The notes under the pieces are model-generated. The model was not told the DNA's origin, searched no databases, and saw nothing but the letters and a program-made list of their open reading frames with translations. From Hansfordia pulvinata (taxonomy: Eukaryota; Ascomycota; Sordariomycetes; Xylariales), in NCBI GenBank assembly GCA_006538405.1, contig BJKQ01000019.1, positions 310,001 through 374,000 of the forward strand: a stretch of 64,000 bases of DNA. The letters are read 5' to 3'. How positions within the stretch are numbered: the first letter of the stretch is position 1; each line of letters begins with the position of its first letter. This document shows positions 1-12,663 of this stretch, one piece after another. The translations under genes and the position numbers were made by a program.

Positions 1-319
1 GGTACGCCAAGCAGCCCATGTTCTGGCTGCCGCAGGGCTGGTTCCCGTACTGGGCCGAGTGGGTGCTGTCGTTCCCCCGCGCGCCCCTCGGCAGCGTCAG
101 CATCGCCAGCTGGCAGGTCGCCTGCACGCTGGTTATCGCCATGGCCAGCGATGCGGTCAAGGGGTCATCGGCGCCGTGGTGGGGCTTGGAGGGCCGGCTG
201 CCAAGGAGAAGCCTGTCGGCAGCGGTAGCGGAGGCAAGGAGCAGAAGGGCGGCGAGAAAGACGGTGGCAAAGCCGCGCAGGAGAAGAAGACCCAAAGACA
301 GGAGAAGAAGGATCTGTGA
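1..319 (+). CDS. get1: Get1, tail-anchored protein insertase subunit (3' part, apparent frame slip)
   Basis: C-terminal part of Get1, the ER membrane receptor subunit that with Get2 takes tail-anchored proteins from Get3. Seen: reading from base 3 (tac gcc aag) gives [10 protein letters not shown], then a [17 protein letters not shown] block and a hydrophobic stretch [12 protein letters not shown]. This is the conserved last membrane segment of fungal Get1 as I know it. After about base 160 the sensible continuation ([10 protein letters not shown] and a Lys/Glu/Gly-rich tail ending KKDL) lies in another frame and stops at 317-319. One extra G in the GGGG run at 161-164 would join the two. The unshifted frame runs on to 383 as unlikely Arg-rich sequence. 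The 5' part lies outside the window. Confidence 0.8.
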   Translation, partial: VRQAAHVLAAAGLVPVLGRVGAVVPPRAPRQRQHRQLAGRLHAGYRHGQRCGQGVIGAVVGLGGPAAKEKPVGSGSGGKEQKGGEKDGGKAAQEKKTQRQEKKDL

Positions 320-383
320 GGGTCTAGATGCTGTACGCGTACCAGATGTCGAGGTATGCGCCGTGGTGACGCCAGCTTTGTAG

Positions 384-2031
384 CTCATGTTCTAGTAATC
401 ATCCATGGCCATGCTCTGCAATGCCGCACAACATCCGTCAAAAAGTGATCCGCCCGACCTGCCACATACCTCCGAGGCCGCCGGACACTCGACTACGACA
501 CAGTTCCCACGGGGACACACGAGATCAAGAGCAATGACTACAGGCGAGGGAGATGTGTCTCATCTTTTGACGCAGAGTTCTGCATGGCGCGCGGTAAACC
601 CCTGCGACGCTTCGACCCTGTAACACGATTGAGAGGCGACGATGCCACGGCTTGCGCGACACGTCCCGGTATTCGCTCTTGGCAACAAATTGACTCTGGC
701 GACCACGGAGAGGAAGGTCGCCAAAGCTTCGAAAGTGCCGTCGGGAGGGTAGCTCTGGGAGCCAGCTACGTGATACCTACTTGAGCCGAGCTGCTTGGGT
801 TTGAGTCTGCAAGCCACCATCGCGTCCAAGGGCGGGAGTCCGGTCGGCAAGGCGCTGCGATGGGTGACGATGTGGGAAGAGTGGCAGAGCAGGAGCAGGC
901 TGCGGCGGGGTGTGAGGGATACAGGGCAAGGGTGCCGGATGATGCGAAAGCGGCGTTTGACGACGACATCTGATCAGGCTCTGCACCCGTGTGTGATGGG
1001 GTGGTCGAGAGCGGGACCTGGTTGGCGATGGGTGATGAAGGAGGAGGAGAGCTTTCGAAGAGTTTGGTTCATAATTTTTCTGCACTCGGAAGACGAGGGC
1101 GGCGAGAGAATTAAAATGGGGCGAATGGCAGAAAGAGGTGGCCCGTGCTGCGCTCTAAAATTGGGCGACGGTCATGCCGTAAGGGGCTTAGCCTCGAGCC
1201 ACGAGGATTGGTGCTCGTCACGATTAGATCCGGTAGGTACCTCTCGTGCCTGATGGGAACTACCTACGAGTACAGGGCGCAGTGGTAGCCGGCTTGATTG
1301 TCATGGGAATCAGAAGATGGTCAGGCTCTTGCAGATGCATCATCTCATCACCTGACCAAGAGTTCATTTCTGCTCCAGGCTGCCTGTCGAGGAGACGATG
1401 CCGGACGTTGAACGTTGAAGGGATGCTGAGGCTACCTAAGGTGCGAGTACGTGGAATAGCGGGCCGTTTCTAAGAATACCTCTGCGACTAAAGGGTCAGG
1501 CACGTTAGTCGAGGCACGAACGAGTGCTCCAGTCGTACCTGACGCCTGGCGCATGAACGGCCGGGACTATGCAGCGCAGTCGCGACCCTGCTGGCGGGCT
1601 GCTGGCTGGAGCCTGTCGCCGCTGGGGCGCTGGCGCTTCGGTTCGGGAGTGGGCTGCCAACCCTCCTCGATCCTGTGGCCATTCTTGGATCTGGCAACTC
1701 TGGCCTTCGCGATCCTTTCAGCCGCCGACCGACTTGCCCTGCTGCACGCCTTGACGCCGACGTCGACCGCTTTCATCGACCGGTCCTCTTGCTCGCTTTC
1801 TTCTCTCCTTCTGGAACCTGCCGTTCCTTCTTTGCCTTGTCGCAACTACATCATCGTCAACACCACCATCGCCGCCGCCTCGCCTCCACCCGCACCACTG
1901 CAACCACCGCGGTCACAACCACTTCTGCCGCCCGACCTTCCACCCCTCCCGCTGGCTGCGGCCGAGACATGCCGCTGCGCTAGCACCCGCAACCCGCCTC
2001 CCTCCGATTCTCACACAAGCGCAACCTCACC
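384..2031. other. Intergenic spacer, get1 3' side to membrane-protein gene
   Basis: No reading frame here looks conserved or has a usable start and splice pattern. The last 300 bases before the next ATG are CT- and CCG-rich (leader-like), with short pyrimidine tracts typical of fungal promoters. I see nothing else. Confidence 0.5.
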
Positions 2032-3332
2032 ATGGACGAAGTCTTCGACCTGGTGGATTGGAACATGTAAGTCGTCTGTGGCCGCCCACCCCCTCACTCC
2101 CGCTGACCTCTCCCAGCATCCGCACCGTCTCCTTCATTGCCGTCCCCTTCCTCCTGCCCAAGGGCATCAGCTATGTCCAGCGCCTGCGTCGCGGGCCCAG
2201 TGCCCCGGTCCCCGCCAACAACCGCGCAGCACCCGCCACCCCGAAGAAGCCCTCCTTCCAGCGCCTGCCGCGGCCGGCTCTTCTCGCCGTCCTGCTGCTG
2301 ACGGCCGCGGCCGCCGGCCTCTACTCCCTCGGCGGGGAGTGGAACAGGGTTGAGAACGTCTTCGTCGCCACCCAGTCGCGGCTCCAGATCCCCACCGATG
2401 TCCTCTTCAACCGCCTGTCGGGCCTGCGCCCCAACCACACCCTGACCGACGACGACCGCGCTCTCAAGGCCCGCTTTGTCAACCTCGAAAGCCGCCTGCT
2501 CTACCTGCAGTTCGGCCCCGACATCCTCGCGCACTGCCCCTTCTGCTCTTCCGACAACCCCCTCACCTACATGGCCTACGCCATCCCCTCCCTGCTGGCC
2601 ATCCACATTGCCAACGCCTTCGTCCTCAGCCTCGCCACCACTCTGGCCGGCTCGTCCCCGGGCTCCGGCTCCCGCTGCCTCGATGGCCAGTCCCCGCGCT
2701 GGCGCAACCCTGTCGCCATCGCCGCGGCCGTCGTCGCCGTCGCCGACCTGGTCTACGTCCAAGCCTGGAACTACCAGTCCAACTCGCGCGCCACCCGCCT
2801 GGCGGACGTCGAGATGTTCTTCTGGGACACTGAGGAGTGGCGCGGGCCCATCATTGGCTTTTTGGACGTGTGCGTCGCCTTGTTGATCGTCTTGACGTCG
2901 ACCAACCTGCTGCTGGCGCGCCCGCCCACGTCTGCCGAGCGCGTCGACGACGCCGCCCGCCGCGTCCGCGCCATCCAGGGCCGCCTCGGCGCCACCGCGG
3001 TCATCCACAACGCCACGGTCCGCGACGACGACCTGCGCCAGAACCTCGCGGACTACTGGGCCGTCGAGAGTCGCGCCATGCGCGACGCCATGGCGGACGG
3101 CGAGGTCGCTGCCGGCGTGGCCGATGCTCTCGAGAGCCGCCTGAACATTGAGAAGATCAGCCAAGACGCCGACCACTTTGTCGACCACATCATGCCCTTG
3201 CTCACCAAGACCGGAGGCATTGATGCCGCCGCCGTGGCTGCCGCCGAGCAGGTAAAGGAGCAGGCCAAGGAGCAGCAGGCCGGCGCCGAGGACGCCCAGT
3301 TGCGCCAACGACAGGTTGGCCAGATCGCCTAG
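2032..3332 (+). CDS. Conserved fungal multipass membrane protein of unknown function
   Basis: Two exons: 2032-2066 and 2117-3332, with a 50-bp intron (gtaagt...cag, phase 2), giving 416 aa. The start is the ATG at 2032 in a cctcaccATGg context; it gives MDEVFDLVDWNII before the long exon, whose own first in-frame Met is intronic. Hydrophobic segments lie near residues 14-25, 66-86, 163-190, 209-230 and 256-282. A CPFC motif sits near residue 152, just before the third segment, and the C-terminus is Ala/Glu/Gln-rich and probably soluble. Possible N-glycosylation sequons (NHT, NAT) occur. I recognise the layout as widespread in filamentous ascomycetes but cannot name the family. Frame, codon use and splice sites support a real, intact gene. 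Confidence 0.8.
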
Positions 3333-5792
3333 GTGCCGAAGGCGGGGATTGGATCTCGGATGCGCACAAGATTGAAGCGCCGAAAATTAGAGGGTCCGTG
3401 ACTGATAGCCGCCTGGCCTCACTCGGCCACACGACATGGACACCAAGGGAGCCGACGGCGTCGTATGCTTTCGTATCTTTACTTTTGTGCGGGTTTGGAC
3501 AAGGCGTTTGCGGGGCGCAGGAAAGCGTTGGATGGATGGGCTGCGATGATTTCTGCTGTCATCACGGCCTGGGCTGCGGACCGGCTTACATACTGAACCT
3601 TTGTATAGATGAATATATTTCTGGCGGTGTCTCTACCATGTCGGGTTTCGTGTCTGCCTCCGTTCTCACGCTCAAGCTGCTGCATGCAGTTGATGGTGTA
3701 CGGCGCCGGGTTCTGCGCCAGTTGTGAGGGCAACCGAGGTGCTGCTGTGCTAAGCCACCGCCGACCATGTCGACAGCGGTCTATGCTGAGTGCTGTTTTC
3801 AACTTGGGGGCTGTCTTTCCTCTGTCTCGGTAGGTCTTTGGCATCTCATAGCCAAGTGCATGTGCCTCGGCGTGACACGATCCTGACTCCGCAGTTGTAC
3901 CGTCCTTGGACTTCTATGCATATGCCATCATGACCGGACCGGCTGGGTCGACAAGGCGAGTTTCCTCTGCTGGCGGGCTGTGTCCACGCCAGCTTGCCTT
4001 GGCAGTGTTGACTCAAGCATATGCGTCGATATCTCAAATCGAGCCCACACATACGCGTGGTGGCGGTACGTGATGGCTTTCGACCTTGAACACAAAGGCG
4101 GCGGACCACATGTCTCTTCTCTGCAAGCATCGGCAGTTGAGTACATGCCATGCTTCTCGATGGTGCACCAGAAGCCTCTCGAGAGCCCTCCGACACTGCA
4201 ACGTCTAATGCCCCCTGCGCAGCGCGCGGGCACCAGGTGTAGCATGGGCTCGGTCTTCCACCAAGTCCAGCACACGGGCGAGCACTCACGCAACCACCAG
4301 GACTTACCACCTTGCCCTGTCGGACGAGGGTTTTTGGGAGCATCTGTCGGGAAGCGGGCCCGGCGCAGACAGACTCGCATTCGACAACCGACCGCGACAG
4401 GGCTCTTCGATGCCAGGATCCGGTTGTCTGCTCCTTGCTTGCAACTGATCTACGCCCGGCTTCCAGCTTTCCTGTCCTCGACTCGACTGTTTCTGACGGC
4501 GCCTAGGCACAACGGATTCTCATGTGGCTGAGCTGCGGTGTGGCCTCACGAGCAAGCCCGATCTGACGTCCGTGGGCGAAGCCCGTGGCCTGCCGAGATC
4601 CAAGGTGTTCTACCACCAGCAGCCAGCTTGTACGTCTACACGACCCTGTCGTTGTCGGCCACGAAGCCTGGCTCCGCAGCAGTTGACATACCGCCGGACA
4701 CCTAATGCGGTTTCCACCAGCCGGGCAACGGCCGTCAGCGATACTTGACTCTGGCCGCAGCAAATCCAAAGTGACTATCGTGACCCGTTGCCATCCAGAC
4801 GCGACACATGCAGGTGCTGGCTTCACACCACAATCCATATAGCCACGACCAGCGAGTCACCAGCCACCAGCCACCAGCCACCAGCCACCAGATTGGAATA
4901 GGCTCCAGCCTGTCTATCCCAGTCCCAAGCTCGCTCGGCGACTCCAGCTTCTGCCGGACAGAAACAAAAGCCGGACAGCGCTACAAAACCAGACCCGCCT
5001 CCAGGCTTCAGTACAAGAGCAAACTGACCGTTGACTCGTCAACATGGGGCTCACCGGCGTTCTCGCAGCCATGGCGCGACTTGTGACCCCTCGCCCCTCA
5101 GCCCTCACCACCCACAATGATGGCATGATACGAAAGACATAGATTTAGTATATAGTCGAATTCCTTCTCAACGAGAGGAAACGGCGGCCATGCCTTCGCT
5201 CGGCCCCGGCCACATGTGCATACACAGGCGGAAACACGAGCAAGGAGAGAAAGACACACATGCACAAACAGATACGTGAACACATCTAGACAACGACGAC
5301 GTTCCTTCAGCTCCGTTTCCCTATGCTCCGCAGACACAAACAGCCCGTCTCCCTCTCCGCCCCACCTCTCATACCGGCAGGGGCTCACCAACCTGCGGTA
5401 GAAAACCTATCATATCGTCACCCTCCCCCATGACATGACACGGCAGCCCATCTGTGGCACCGCGGCGCCTTGCCGCAGGCACGGGCCTGGGCCACGGACA
5501 GCCGACACGCGAGACGGGCAGCAACCAGGGTGACGCGTCCGATATCGAGAGAAGAGGCGAATTAAGCGGGGCGGAAGAGAGAGAAAGGGCAAGACTAGTC
5601 GGGTCAAACTCCAGCCAAAATAAATAAATAAAACCGTGATGCCGAGGTGGTCCAACCATATCCCATCCGTGGTGAGGGCCGTCTTCTCAAGCTGGGTTCG
5701 GCTTCCGCCATGCCGGGTCGAGGCGAGGCCCAGGAAGGCGATGGATTACAACTGGGGTATTGATGGTATCGAGTGAAGCGAGGCGAGGATGC
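3333..5792. other. Convergent intergenic region between membrane-protein gene and rho1
   Basis: Contains the 3' ends of two convergent genes. I see no convincing coding frame. A 7-bp tandem (CCAGCCA units) lies at about 4855-4890. The stretch from about 5100 to 5790 is probably the rho1 3' UTR and downstream flank. The open frames here are short, lack splice logic and overlap on both strands. Confidence 0.5.
4855..4890. repeat. Short 7-bp tandem repeat (CCAGCCA)
   Basis: About five head-to-tail copies of a CACCAGC heptamer in noncoding sequence between two convergent genes. Confidence 0.8.
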
Positions 5793-7149
5793 TTAGAGAA
5801 TGAGGCACTTCTTCTTCTCCTTGCGGGTACGGGAAAGCAGAGCGGCGCGGGTGGCGTGCTCAAAGACCTGGGGCACGCCCTCGTTCGTCTTGGCCGAGCA
5901 CTCCAGGTACTTGTGGGCACCGATCTTCTTGCGGATGTCCTCACCCTGGGGATGGTCAGCACATCTGAGGGTTCCACGTCTGGTCGCATGGCATCAGGTC
6001 TTACCTCCTCGGGGGTAACGGGCTTCTGGCTAGTCTTGTGCAGCTCCTCGATGGTCTTGGGGTCGTGGCGCAGATCCTTCTTGCAGCCGACGAGGATGAT
6101 GGGGAGGCCTTGGCAGAAGTGCATGACCTCGGAAATCCACTGGGACGTTGTTAGCAAGACGGGCGTGTTGCCGGCGGCGGGTCTGGGCTGCTGACCTTCT
6201 CTTGGACGTTGTCGAGCGAGTCGGGCGAGTCGACAGCGAAGCAGATCAGGATGACGTGAGAGTCGGGGTAGGACAGAGGACGCAGACGGTCGTAATCTTC
6301 CTGGCCAGCCGTATCCCACAGGGCCAGCTCGACGTGCTTGCCATCGACATCGACGTCGGCGACATAGTTCTCGAAGACGGTAGGGACGTAGACCTGAGAG
6401 GGGTGCGGTCAGCAATGCGACACGGGACAATAAGGGGCCGCGGGCTACGGCTTCGGCCAGCATCCGACGCTATTGGCCGGCAATTCCAGCCTTGTGACGA
6501 GTGGAGCAGCGCGTTGACAACACGGCTGGGTGAGACGGCGAGAGTGTTCTGGGAGGATCGTGACGGGAAGGGGCGGAGCGCGCGAGCGGTACAAGTCGTC
6601 GGGTCTATCATGGGCGGTACGCGAGGCTATCGAGCGGCTTAAAGGGTTTATCTTACCTCGGGGAAAGTGCCCTTGGAGAAGACGCTGCGAATCGAGGGTT
6701 AGCATGGAGAAACGGCGAATGGAGCGCAAGTACACGTTGAGGTGGCGATCAGTGCGGGCAGATGAGGAGGCCTTTGTCTGCGATAGCAGCGAGAGAGTAG
6801 AAGCAGGCAGGCAGTTGGGATGAGCGCGAATGGGCGGGTAATGGCCCCAGGTGGTGATGGGGAATGGGCTTGATGAGCGGCCCCCCTCCCACCCCAAAGG
6901 CGGAGAGGGGATGGCGATGGAGGCTCGTCGGACGAAGGGCAGAGACCGCAGATGGCGAGGCGGGGATATGAGGATGAAGGAGATGGATGCTTGTCGATGG
7001 GCGAAGGGCGATGGGGAGCCGACGGGCGCTCGAGGCGGTAGAGGAAAGGACGGAACAGCAGCGGAGGGCGGGAGAGCTTACATCAACAAACAGGTCTTGC
7101 CACAGGCACCGTCGCCGACGATCACGAGCTTGCGGCGAATCTCAGCCAT
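5793..7149 (-). CDS. rho1: Rho1 small GTPase
   Basis: Rho-family GTPase at the plasma membrane; in fungi it activates beta-1,3-glucan synthase and the Pkc1 cell-wall-integrity pathway. Five exons on the minus strand: 7149-7082, 6684-6657 (28 nt), 6393-6196, 6139-6005 and 5945-5793. All junctions are GT-AG and total 582 nt, 193 aa, the family length. Visible motifs: P-loop GDGACGKT (12-19), effector region VPTVFENY with Thr37, DTAGQE, the Rho stretch [25 protein letters not shown] near residue 160, a basic tail and the CaaX box CLIL (190-193), whose final Leu predicts geranylgeranylation. The first intron is about 400 bp. The frame is intact, unlike many neighbours. The [14 protein letters not shown] start is the canonical Rho1 start. 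Confidence 0.97.
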
Positions 7150-7288
7150 GATGGTGATGTGTGGTATCGAGGATGGTGTGGATGGGAGGAGGATTGGAGG
7201 AGGTAGGTCGTCAGTCTGGCTGGCGGTTCGGGAGAAGACGAGGTTGAGGACGAAGGTGGAGATTATGCAAGAAGAGAGACAAGAGACG

Positions 7289-7316
7289 GCCAGGCAGGCA
7301 GGCAGGCAGGCAGGCA
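7289..7316. repeat. (GGCA)n microsatellite in the rho1 leader
   Basis: About six to seven GGCA units, read as TGCC on the rho1 strand, about 140-165 bases upstream of the rho1 ATG, so probably in its promoter or 5' UTR. Confidence 0.85.
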
Positions 7317-10300
7317 CTGGAGGTAGCAGGGTCAATCGGGCGGTCGGTCGGGTCACAGCACGGTGGCGGTACAGCGGTGGTCGGGCGGTCCAGGCTGGGG
7401 GTGCTGGAGGCGGCCCCTACCTAGAGTGGTGCGAGTACCGTACCTAACTCGTACAGGCCGCGCAGCCTGTGGCGTCCGGTTGCTATCAGCACTCTCTGGA
7501 AGTGACGGGTTGCCGTGCTAGCGCACCTGGGCCATTTAGAGTACCGGAACGGAGAGGCGGGTACTTTTGCTGGCGATCCAGCTGGGGGCAGCAGGCTGCG
7601 CGAGCAGCTGGAGGTCCTCCGAGATACATCCACCATCCATTGTTATGGCTGGGGGTACGAGGACGGGGCGACAAGGAGAACGTGCGAACTTCTAGCCCGA
7701 GATCAGGCCAGGTAGCGCCGGACCGGTGGGAATACGAATGCGAGACAGGGGAGCACTACAGACCCAGTCGATCCACGCCAGCGGGAGAGAGGATGATGCA
7801 AGCGCCCGGTGGCTTCAGGATTGCAGCGCAGCGCGTTTGCAGTTGGCGCTGCTTGTTTCCTTTCCTGTTTGCTTCTTGGCCCAAGCTGAAATGACATGAT
7901 CTGAGACTGGTTGCCGTGTCGGTGTTTCTCGTTGATGGCCGGAGAAGCAGATAATAAAGGCACGGGTCGGTCCCGGCCAGCAGCGCAGTTCGGTTGGGGA
8001 TGCCAGAACTACTACGAACAGCTCGATCGAGCACGAGTGCCCGCTACATCTCTCTGGACACCTCCGTACCTAAGCTACATAACGAGTATATCGCTAGAGG
8101 TACAGATGCAAGAATCCCGACACCTCAGCAAGCTTGAGTCCAGCTCGAGAACCTCCAAGCCGGATGTCCTGAAGCCTTCGGTTTCTCTGGGTTCACATGC
8201 AGAATCTGGACGACCTGGTCCTACGCCATGGAGCGAGTCCTCCGCACGCAGGCAACGCAGGTCTTATCGCCAGGACTCACTGATCAGTCGTTTGCCCTGG
8301 CGTGCGCGTGCGTGCCTGGGCAAACGGCCCATCCATCCAGTAGGCCCAGTACCCGCAGGTTTGGGGTACGAGGTTCGCATCCTCCGCATGCCTGCAAGCC
8401 CCACCCGGACCGTACAGCCACCGGGGTAGCACCTGTCCAGGATCCTTTCGGTCATTCCAACCGCCTGTCTTCACTCGGCCAACCGTTGCGTTTATCAGTC
8501 CATTACAGGACTGGTGAATCGGCGGCCATCTACAGAGGACGAGGACAGTCATCTTGCCCCAAACAGCGTCCACTTCGGAGAGTTGCAGCTGATCGGCCTC
8601 CAACTTCCCTGTGTCCCCAGAAGCAGATATCATCTACACGCTGCCCGGGCATCCACGGCGCAGGCCCGAATGGAATGAGGACACCGGGGCTGGGTGGATC
8701 TGCTGGCGGCAGTGCAAAACCGCACCTCGGAGCTCTGCCTGATGGACCGCAGTCGAGGCAGTGTCGTCTGGTGTGTGCCGGTTGCTGGGCGGGGCGGACG
8801 CTTCGTCAATGCGCCCCATCCCATCTCGTCTCGGCGACCTGTACTGCACGCCTGCGCCGATGACGAGTTCGCGCCGCTGTTTCTGCTTCGCCAGCCACGC
8901 CTCCCTCCCTGCGGATATGGTGAATGGCGGGTTGTACTTTTGTCTCGTACGAGCTGGTCGTGCTCTGGTCGGCTACTCCGTGCTGGGTTACGAGGACTGG
9001 CCGGACCCAAGACCGACCAGCTTCCGATGCTCCACCGGGACCGTTATCCCCAAGTGACGATCAATACCAGCGGCCACAACCCACGCATGCTAACGGCATC
9101 TTGTCACGCGCTGGCACAGCGGGATAGGACGAACGGCCGGGATGTGGGAGGTGATTCTCTGGGTCTTTGTCCTCCAAGCGACACTCATGACCGAACATGG
9201 CTCGCGTTTACATCCACCGTGTATGACACGTCCCGGTGGTCTGAGAACCCGCCAGACTGCCCAGAGTCCTACCATGCACTGCGGCCGTGTCGTCCTACGA
9301 AAGCAACGGCGGCGGCCTGATGAGCCCTGGAACGGCGTGACTGGCACTCGTATCGTACCGCCCCTGTACCGAAGGGCATCTCGTTAGGTACTTGTCACGC
9401 CGCTCCCTCCCCGGATGGATCCCAGCATTAAGGCTGCCCCAGGCTCGGGGGTGGGCACCCAACCGACCAGGCGATACGCGTCCAGGTTAGGCCGGGTTGG
9501 GTTGGACCGCGGGTTCGCGGCTCGGGCTGGTCGCAGTATGACTGGAGTCTTTTGCCCTCTTGATGAACGCGCATCGGACCCTGCAGGCAGGCCTCCAGGG
9601 TCCCCATGGTTTCCAGGGCCGGTTCACAGAGCCGGGGGCCGGGACTTGGCGGCGAAGGGACAAGAAGCCATATGACGGAGTACTCGTAGCCTGTGGGAGG
9701 ACGTGGGAGGGGACAGATTTGGGTCACGAGACGCTCCTGGGATCGTCGGCCGGCCACAGACCGCAGACAAAGAGAAGCAAATCTTCCGCTTGGACCCGGG
9801 CGGCTTGATCATGAGGACGAGCCCAGGCGAGAGAGCAGTGTCGCACCAACTCCAGACAGGCGTGCCGGAGGACGAACCATTCTGTAAGCCGTACGTGTCC
9901 GGACGGTGGATCGTCTCGGGGCAATGCACAGGCGGCGTACTCGTACACATTCACGTCTGGTAGCCCTCACGAGGTCGCTGCAGGTGGTACTCCAGTCGCA
10001 CTGCAGTCTGCACTTTGGACTTCTTCAGCGACGGCTTGATTGGGTATGGTGCCCGTTGGAGGAGGCAGCCGACGCCTCTGACTGCCAGCGCTGCCTCCTG
10101 CTGCGCCCGGCTATCCCCAATCAGCTCTAGCCGCTGTGTTCCCGGCTGCGGTGCCCGTGGAAGTATCGTGCGTGGGCGTCACCCGTGAGGCTACCCCCGT
10201 GGTAATAACTCGGCTTTCCCACCGCCTCGTCATGGTCGACCGTCCACTGAGCTTGTGATTGTGCACTGCCCAGCAACTTCTATGAAGCCATATAGTCCAC

Positions 10301-12663
10301 CACTCGCCGGGCGATCACGACTGAGTCATCGATCTCGCCGCAGCCGCTCTCGGTCGCGTGTTTACGACTGCGCGCCGCTTCCCGTCCAGTCCCGTTCGAA
10401 GACAAACGCGCCCCCCCTGAAGAGGAGCACACCGCCTTGCGGGTGGCGTCGGGCCACACAAGCTAGCACGCGTCTTCAGCTCCTCGTCAATATACCCTTT
10501 GGCGTCCTGGGCCGTGGCTCAGACAGTGACTGACCCTAGGACCTCCAATGAGGCGGCTCGACAACTCCGGTCTGTCGAAGAGCACCATGACGCATTTCAA
10601 GATCTCTTGCACTGCGCAGCTAGCAGCATGCAGATGAAGCTGGTGACTGTAAAAGTCGTCGTTTGGTAACAAGACTCTACAATTCAAGCATTGTCGATCC
10701 AGGCTCCTTGTAAACAACAGCCCAGCGGTTTTGACTCACTGGCCCGAGTCTCGTCCGTTGATCAGCAAGGTTGATGTAGACGGGCCGTGTGATGTATCGG
10801 TGCATTGACGTGGCACTCGTTTGCACGAACCGATTGCCCTACAAAAAGCTACTCCGCCGTTGCTATCGATGCATAGGGCTGGCTGGCCATTGCAAATGCA
10901 ATGCCTAGGGCTGGCTGACCATTGCAAATGCGCTGCTCTCACGAATCCATTCGACTTAGGGGCCTCTGTCAATGCTCCGGAAAGCGCGTCGGTGCGTACA
11001 TATACTGCAATGACCGTGACGATGCAGCTTCGCGGTGTTACGCTCGCAATCTCCAGCTAGTACCACGTGTCAGGGCCAACCATCTCTACATAATCAGGGG
11101 GCATCGACACAGATAGTATCGACAGGCTCAAGGTCTCTGCTAGACTGTCATATATCTATTGCACTGCTCTGCTGGGCTGAACGGGTCGACAGGCTCGCCT
11201 TATACGGGGACCAATGTTTTCCTGCCGCACCATATGACGGCTCAGAAATGAGGCTCTAACAACACGACGTAGCTGGTTTACCAGACCGACTTCGTGACCG
11301 ATGGGTGTTCTTCTCTCAGTTACGCCACGGCTGCGATGACGCCCTGCTTGCAGTCATATGATGCTGGCTGCCTCAAACTGCAGTTTCTTCGATCAACCGA
11401 CGAGCCGCACGCCATAACTGGCATTCCACCCCGTTTCACCCTGATCATCAACACTTGGCTTCTTTCTGGGCAGACACCCTTGGCTCTGGCGGACAACGAC
11501 CTGTAGATCTCACAAGTTGACAGAGTCTGCGCAGAGCCGCATCGCACGTACGGCCGCCCATGACAGATACATCAACTGGCTTTCGGGTGTTCGGTTCTCA
11601 ACATACACTACCGCCGAGTGTCACTTCAAGCGTGCAAGTCCGGGCGTTAATGCTTCCACCACTATAGGCCGGCCCGGCTTGTCGGTTGAAGGCACAAGTA
11701 TCAGGACCTCATAGACTGGCCCCGTTAACGACCCGAGCTTACTCGCGCAGAGTAATTCATCGGCACAGCAAAACGTCTCTCCGTGTCAAATAGAGGCTGT
11801 AGAAGCCGCAGCAAAAGCACAGTGCTGGTCAAGACTTGGCTCAACCAGCTTGAGCGTGAAGTCTCTCGCGAGATGCAAAGTGCCGGTTTACGTGAAGGAT
11901 TCGCTAAGACACTACAGCAGGCGGACCCCTTGGGCTGGACTCCAGGCGAAGACCACCGATATACCTGATAACCACTAATTGAATGGCATATCGAGCGCCG
12001 CACGTCCAGTAATCTGATGGATCGCCAAGCGTGGCCTGGACTCGAAGCTGGCCTCACGCAGAGGCTCGGTGTATAGCAGGCTGCGACGGCGACTGCCTCC
12101 CCCAAGTCATACGCTACAGTAAGCAGTTGGCTCCCGGAACAGACCAACATCGAAGAGTGGGTGAGGCAAACCTGCGATCGCGTTGTCCATGGCCCAGAGC
12201 CGCTTCGGCATATCCATACCTTACGGGATGTTCATGTAGACGCGGTGAGGCCAGTGTCGGCAGCTGGCAGCGCGTACCCATGTACACACACCCAGGGCGG
12301 ACCCCTGAGCCCGAAAGAGGTACTTGGGTACAGGCCCACTGCAGCGTCGCGGACGGCGCCCCACTAAAAACGGCGATTAGGTGCGCGTTGCTCGCATCGA
12401 AAAATCGACAGCTTCAATTCCAAGGCATCCCAACCAACGACTCCCACCCACGGCCTGCCGTCCCAACTCGACTCTCGCACCAACTCAGCACCTGGCAGCC
12501 GGCGAGCCTCGTCCAATCGAGAGGAAGCTATTGGTTGAATACGGTACTGGCCGCCGACACGGGCTGTCACTTGGCTGACCCGGACAGCCTGCACCTGCAC
12601 CTCACCTGCACCCGCACCCGCACCCGCACTTTCTCCTCGACGCCGACGCGCCCGATCCGCACG
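7317..12663. other. Long gene-free spacer between rho1 and the uL24m gene
   Basis: About 5.3 kb with frames open on both strands but no domain, start and splice combination I can defend. The first few hundred bases are rho1 promoter and leader. The interval 10250-11720 is visibly less GC-rich than its flanks. It contains a 32-bp direct duplication at 10871-10934. The last 300 bases are the promoter of the ribosomal-protein gene, with CACC-rich pyrimidine sequence just before the ATG. Confidence 0.5.
10871..10934. repeat. 32-bp tandem duplication
   Basis: Two adjacent imperfect copies, 10871-10902 and 10903-10934, share AGGGCTGGCTG and CCATTGCAAATGC with a few mismatches. No gene spans them. 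Confidence 0.8.

Noticed and set aside
2094..3308. 404-codon open frame on the minus strand
   Set aside because: Antisense shadow of the membrane-protein exon; Gly/Val/Asp-rich with no recognisable domain.
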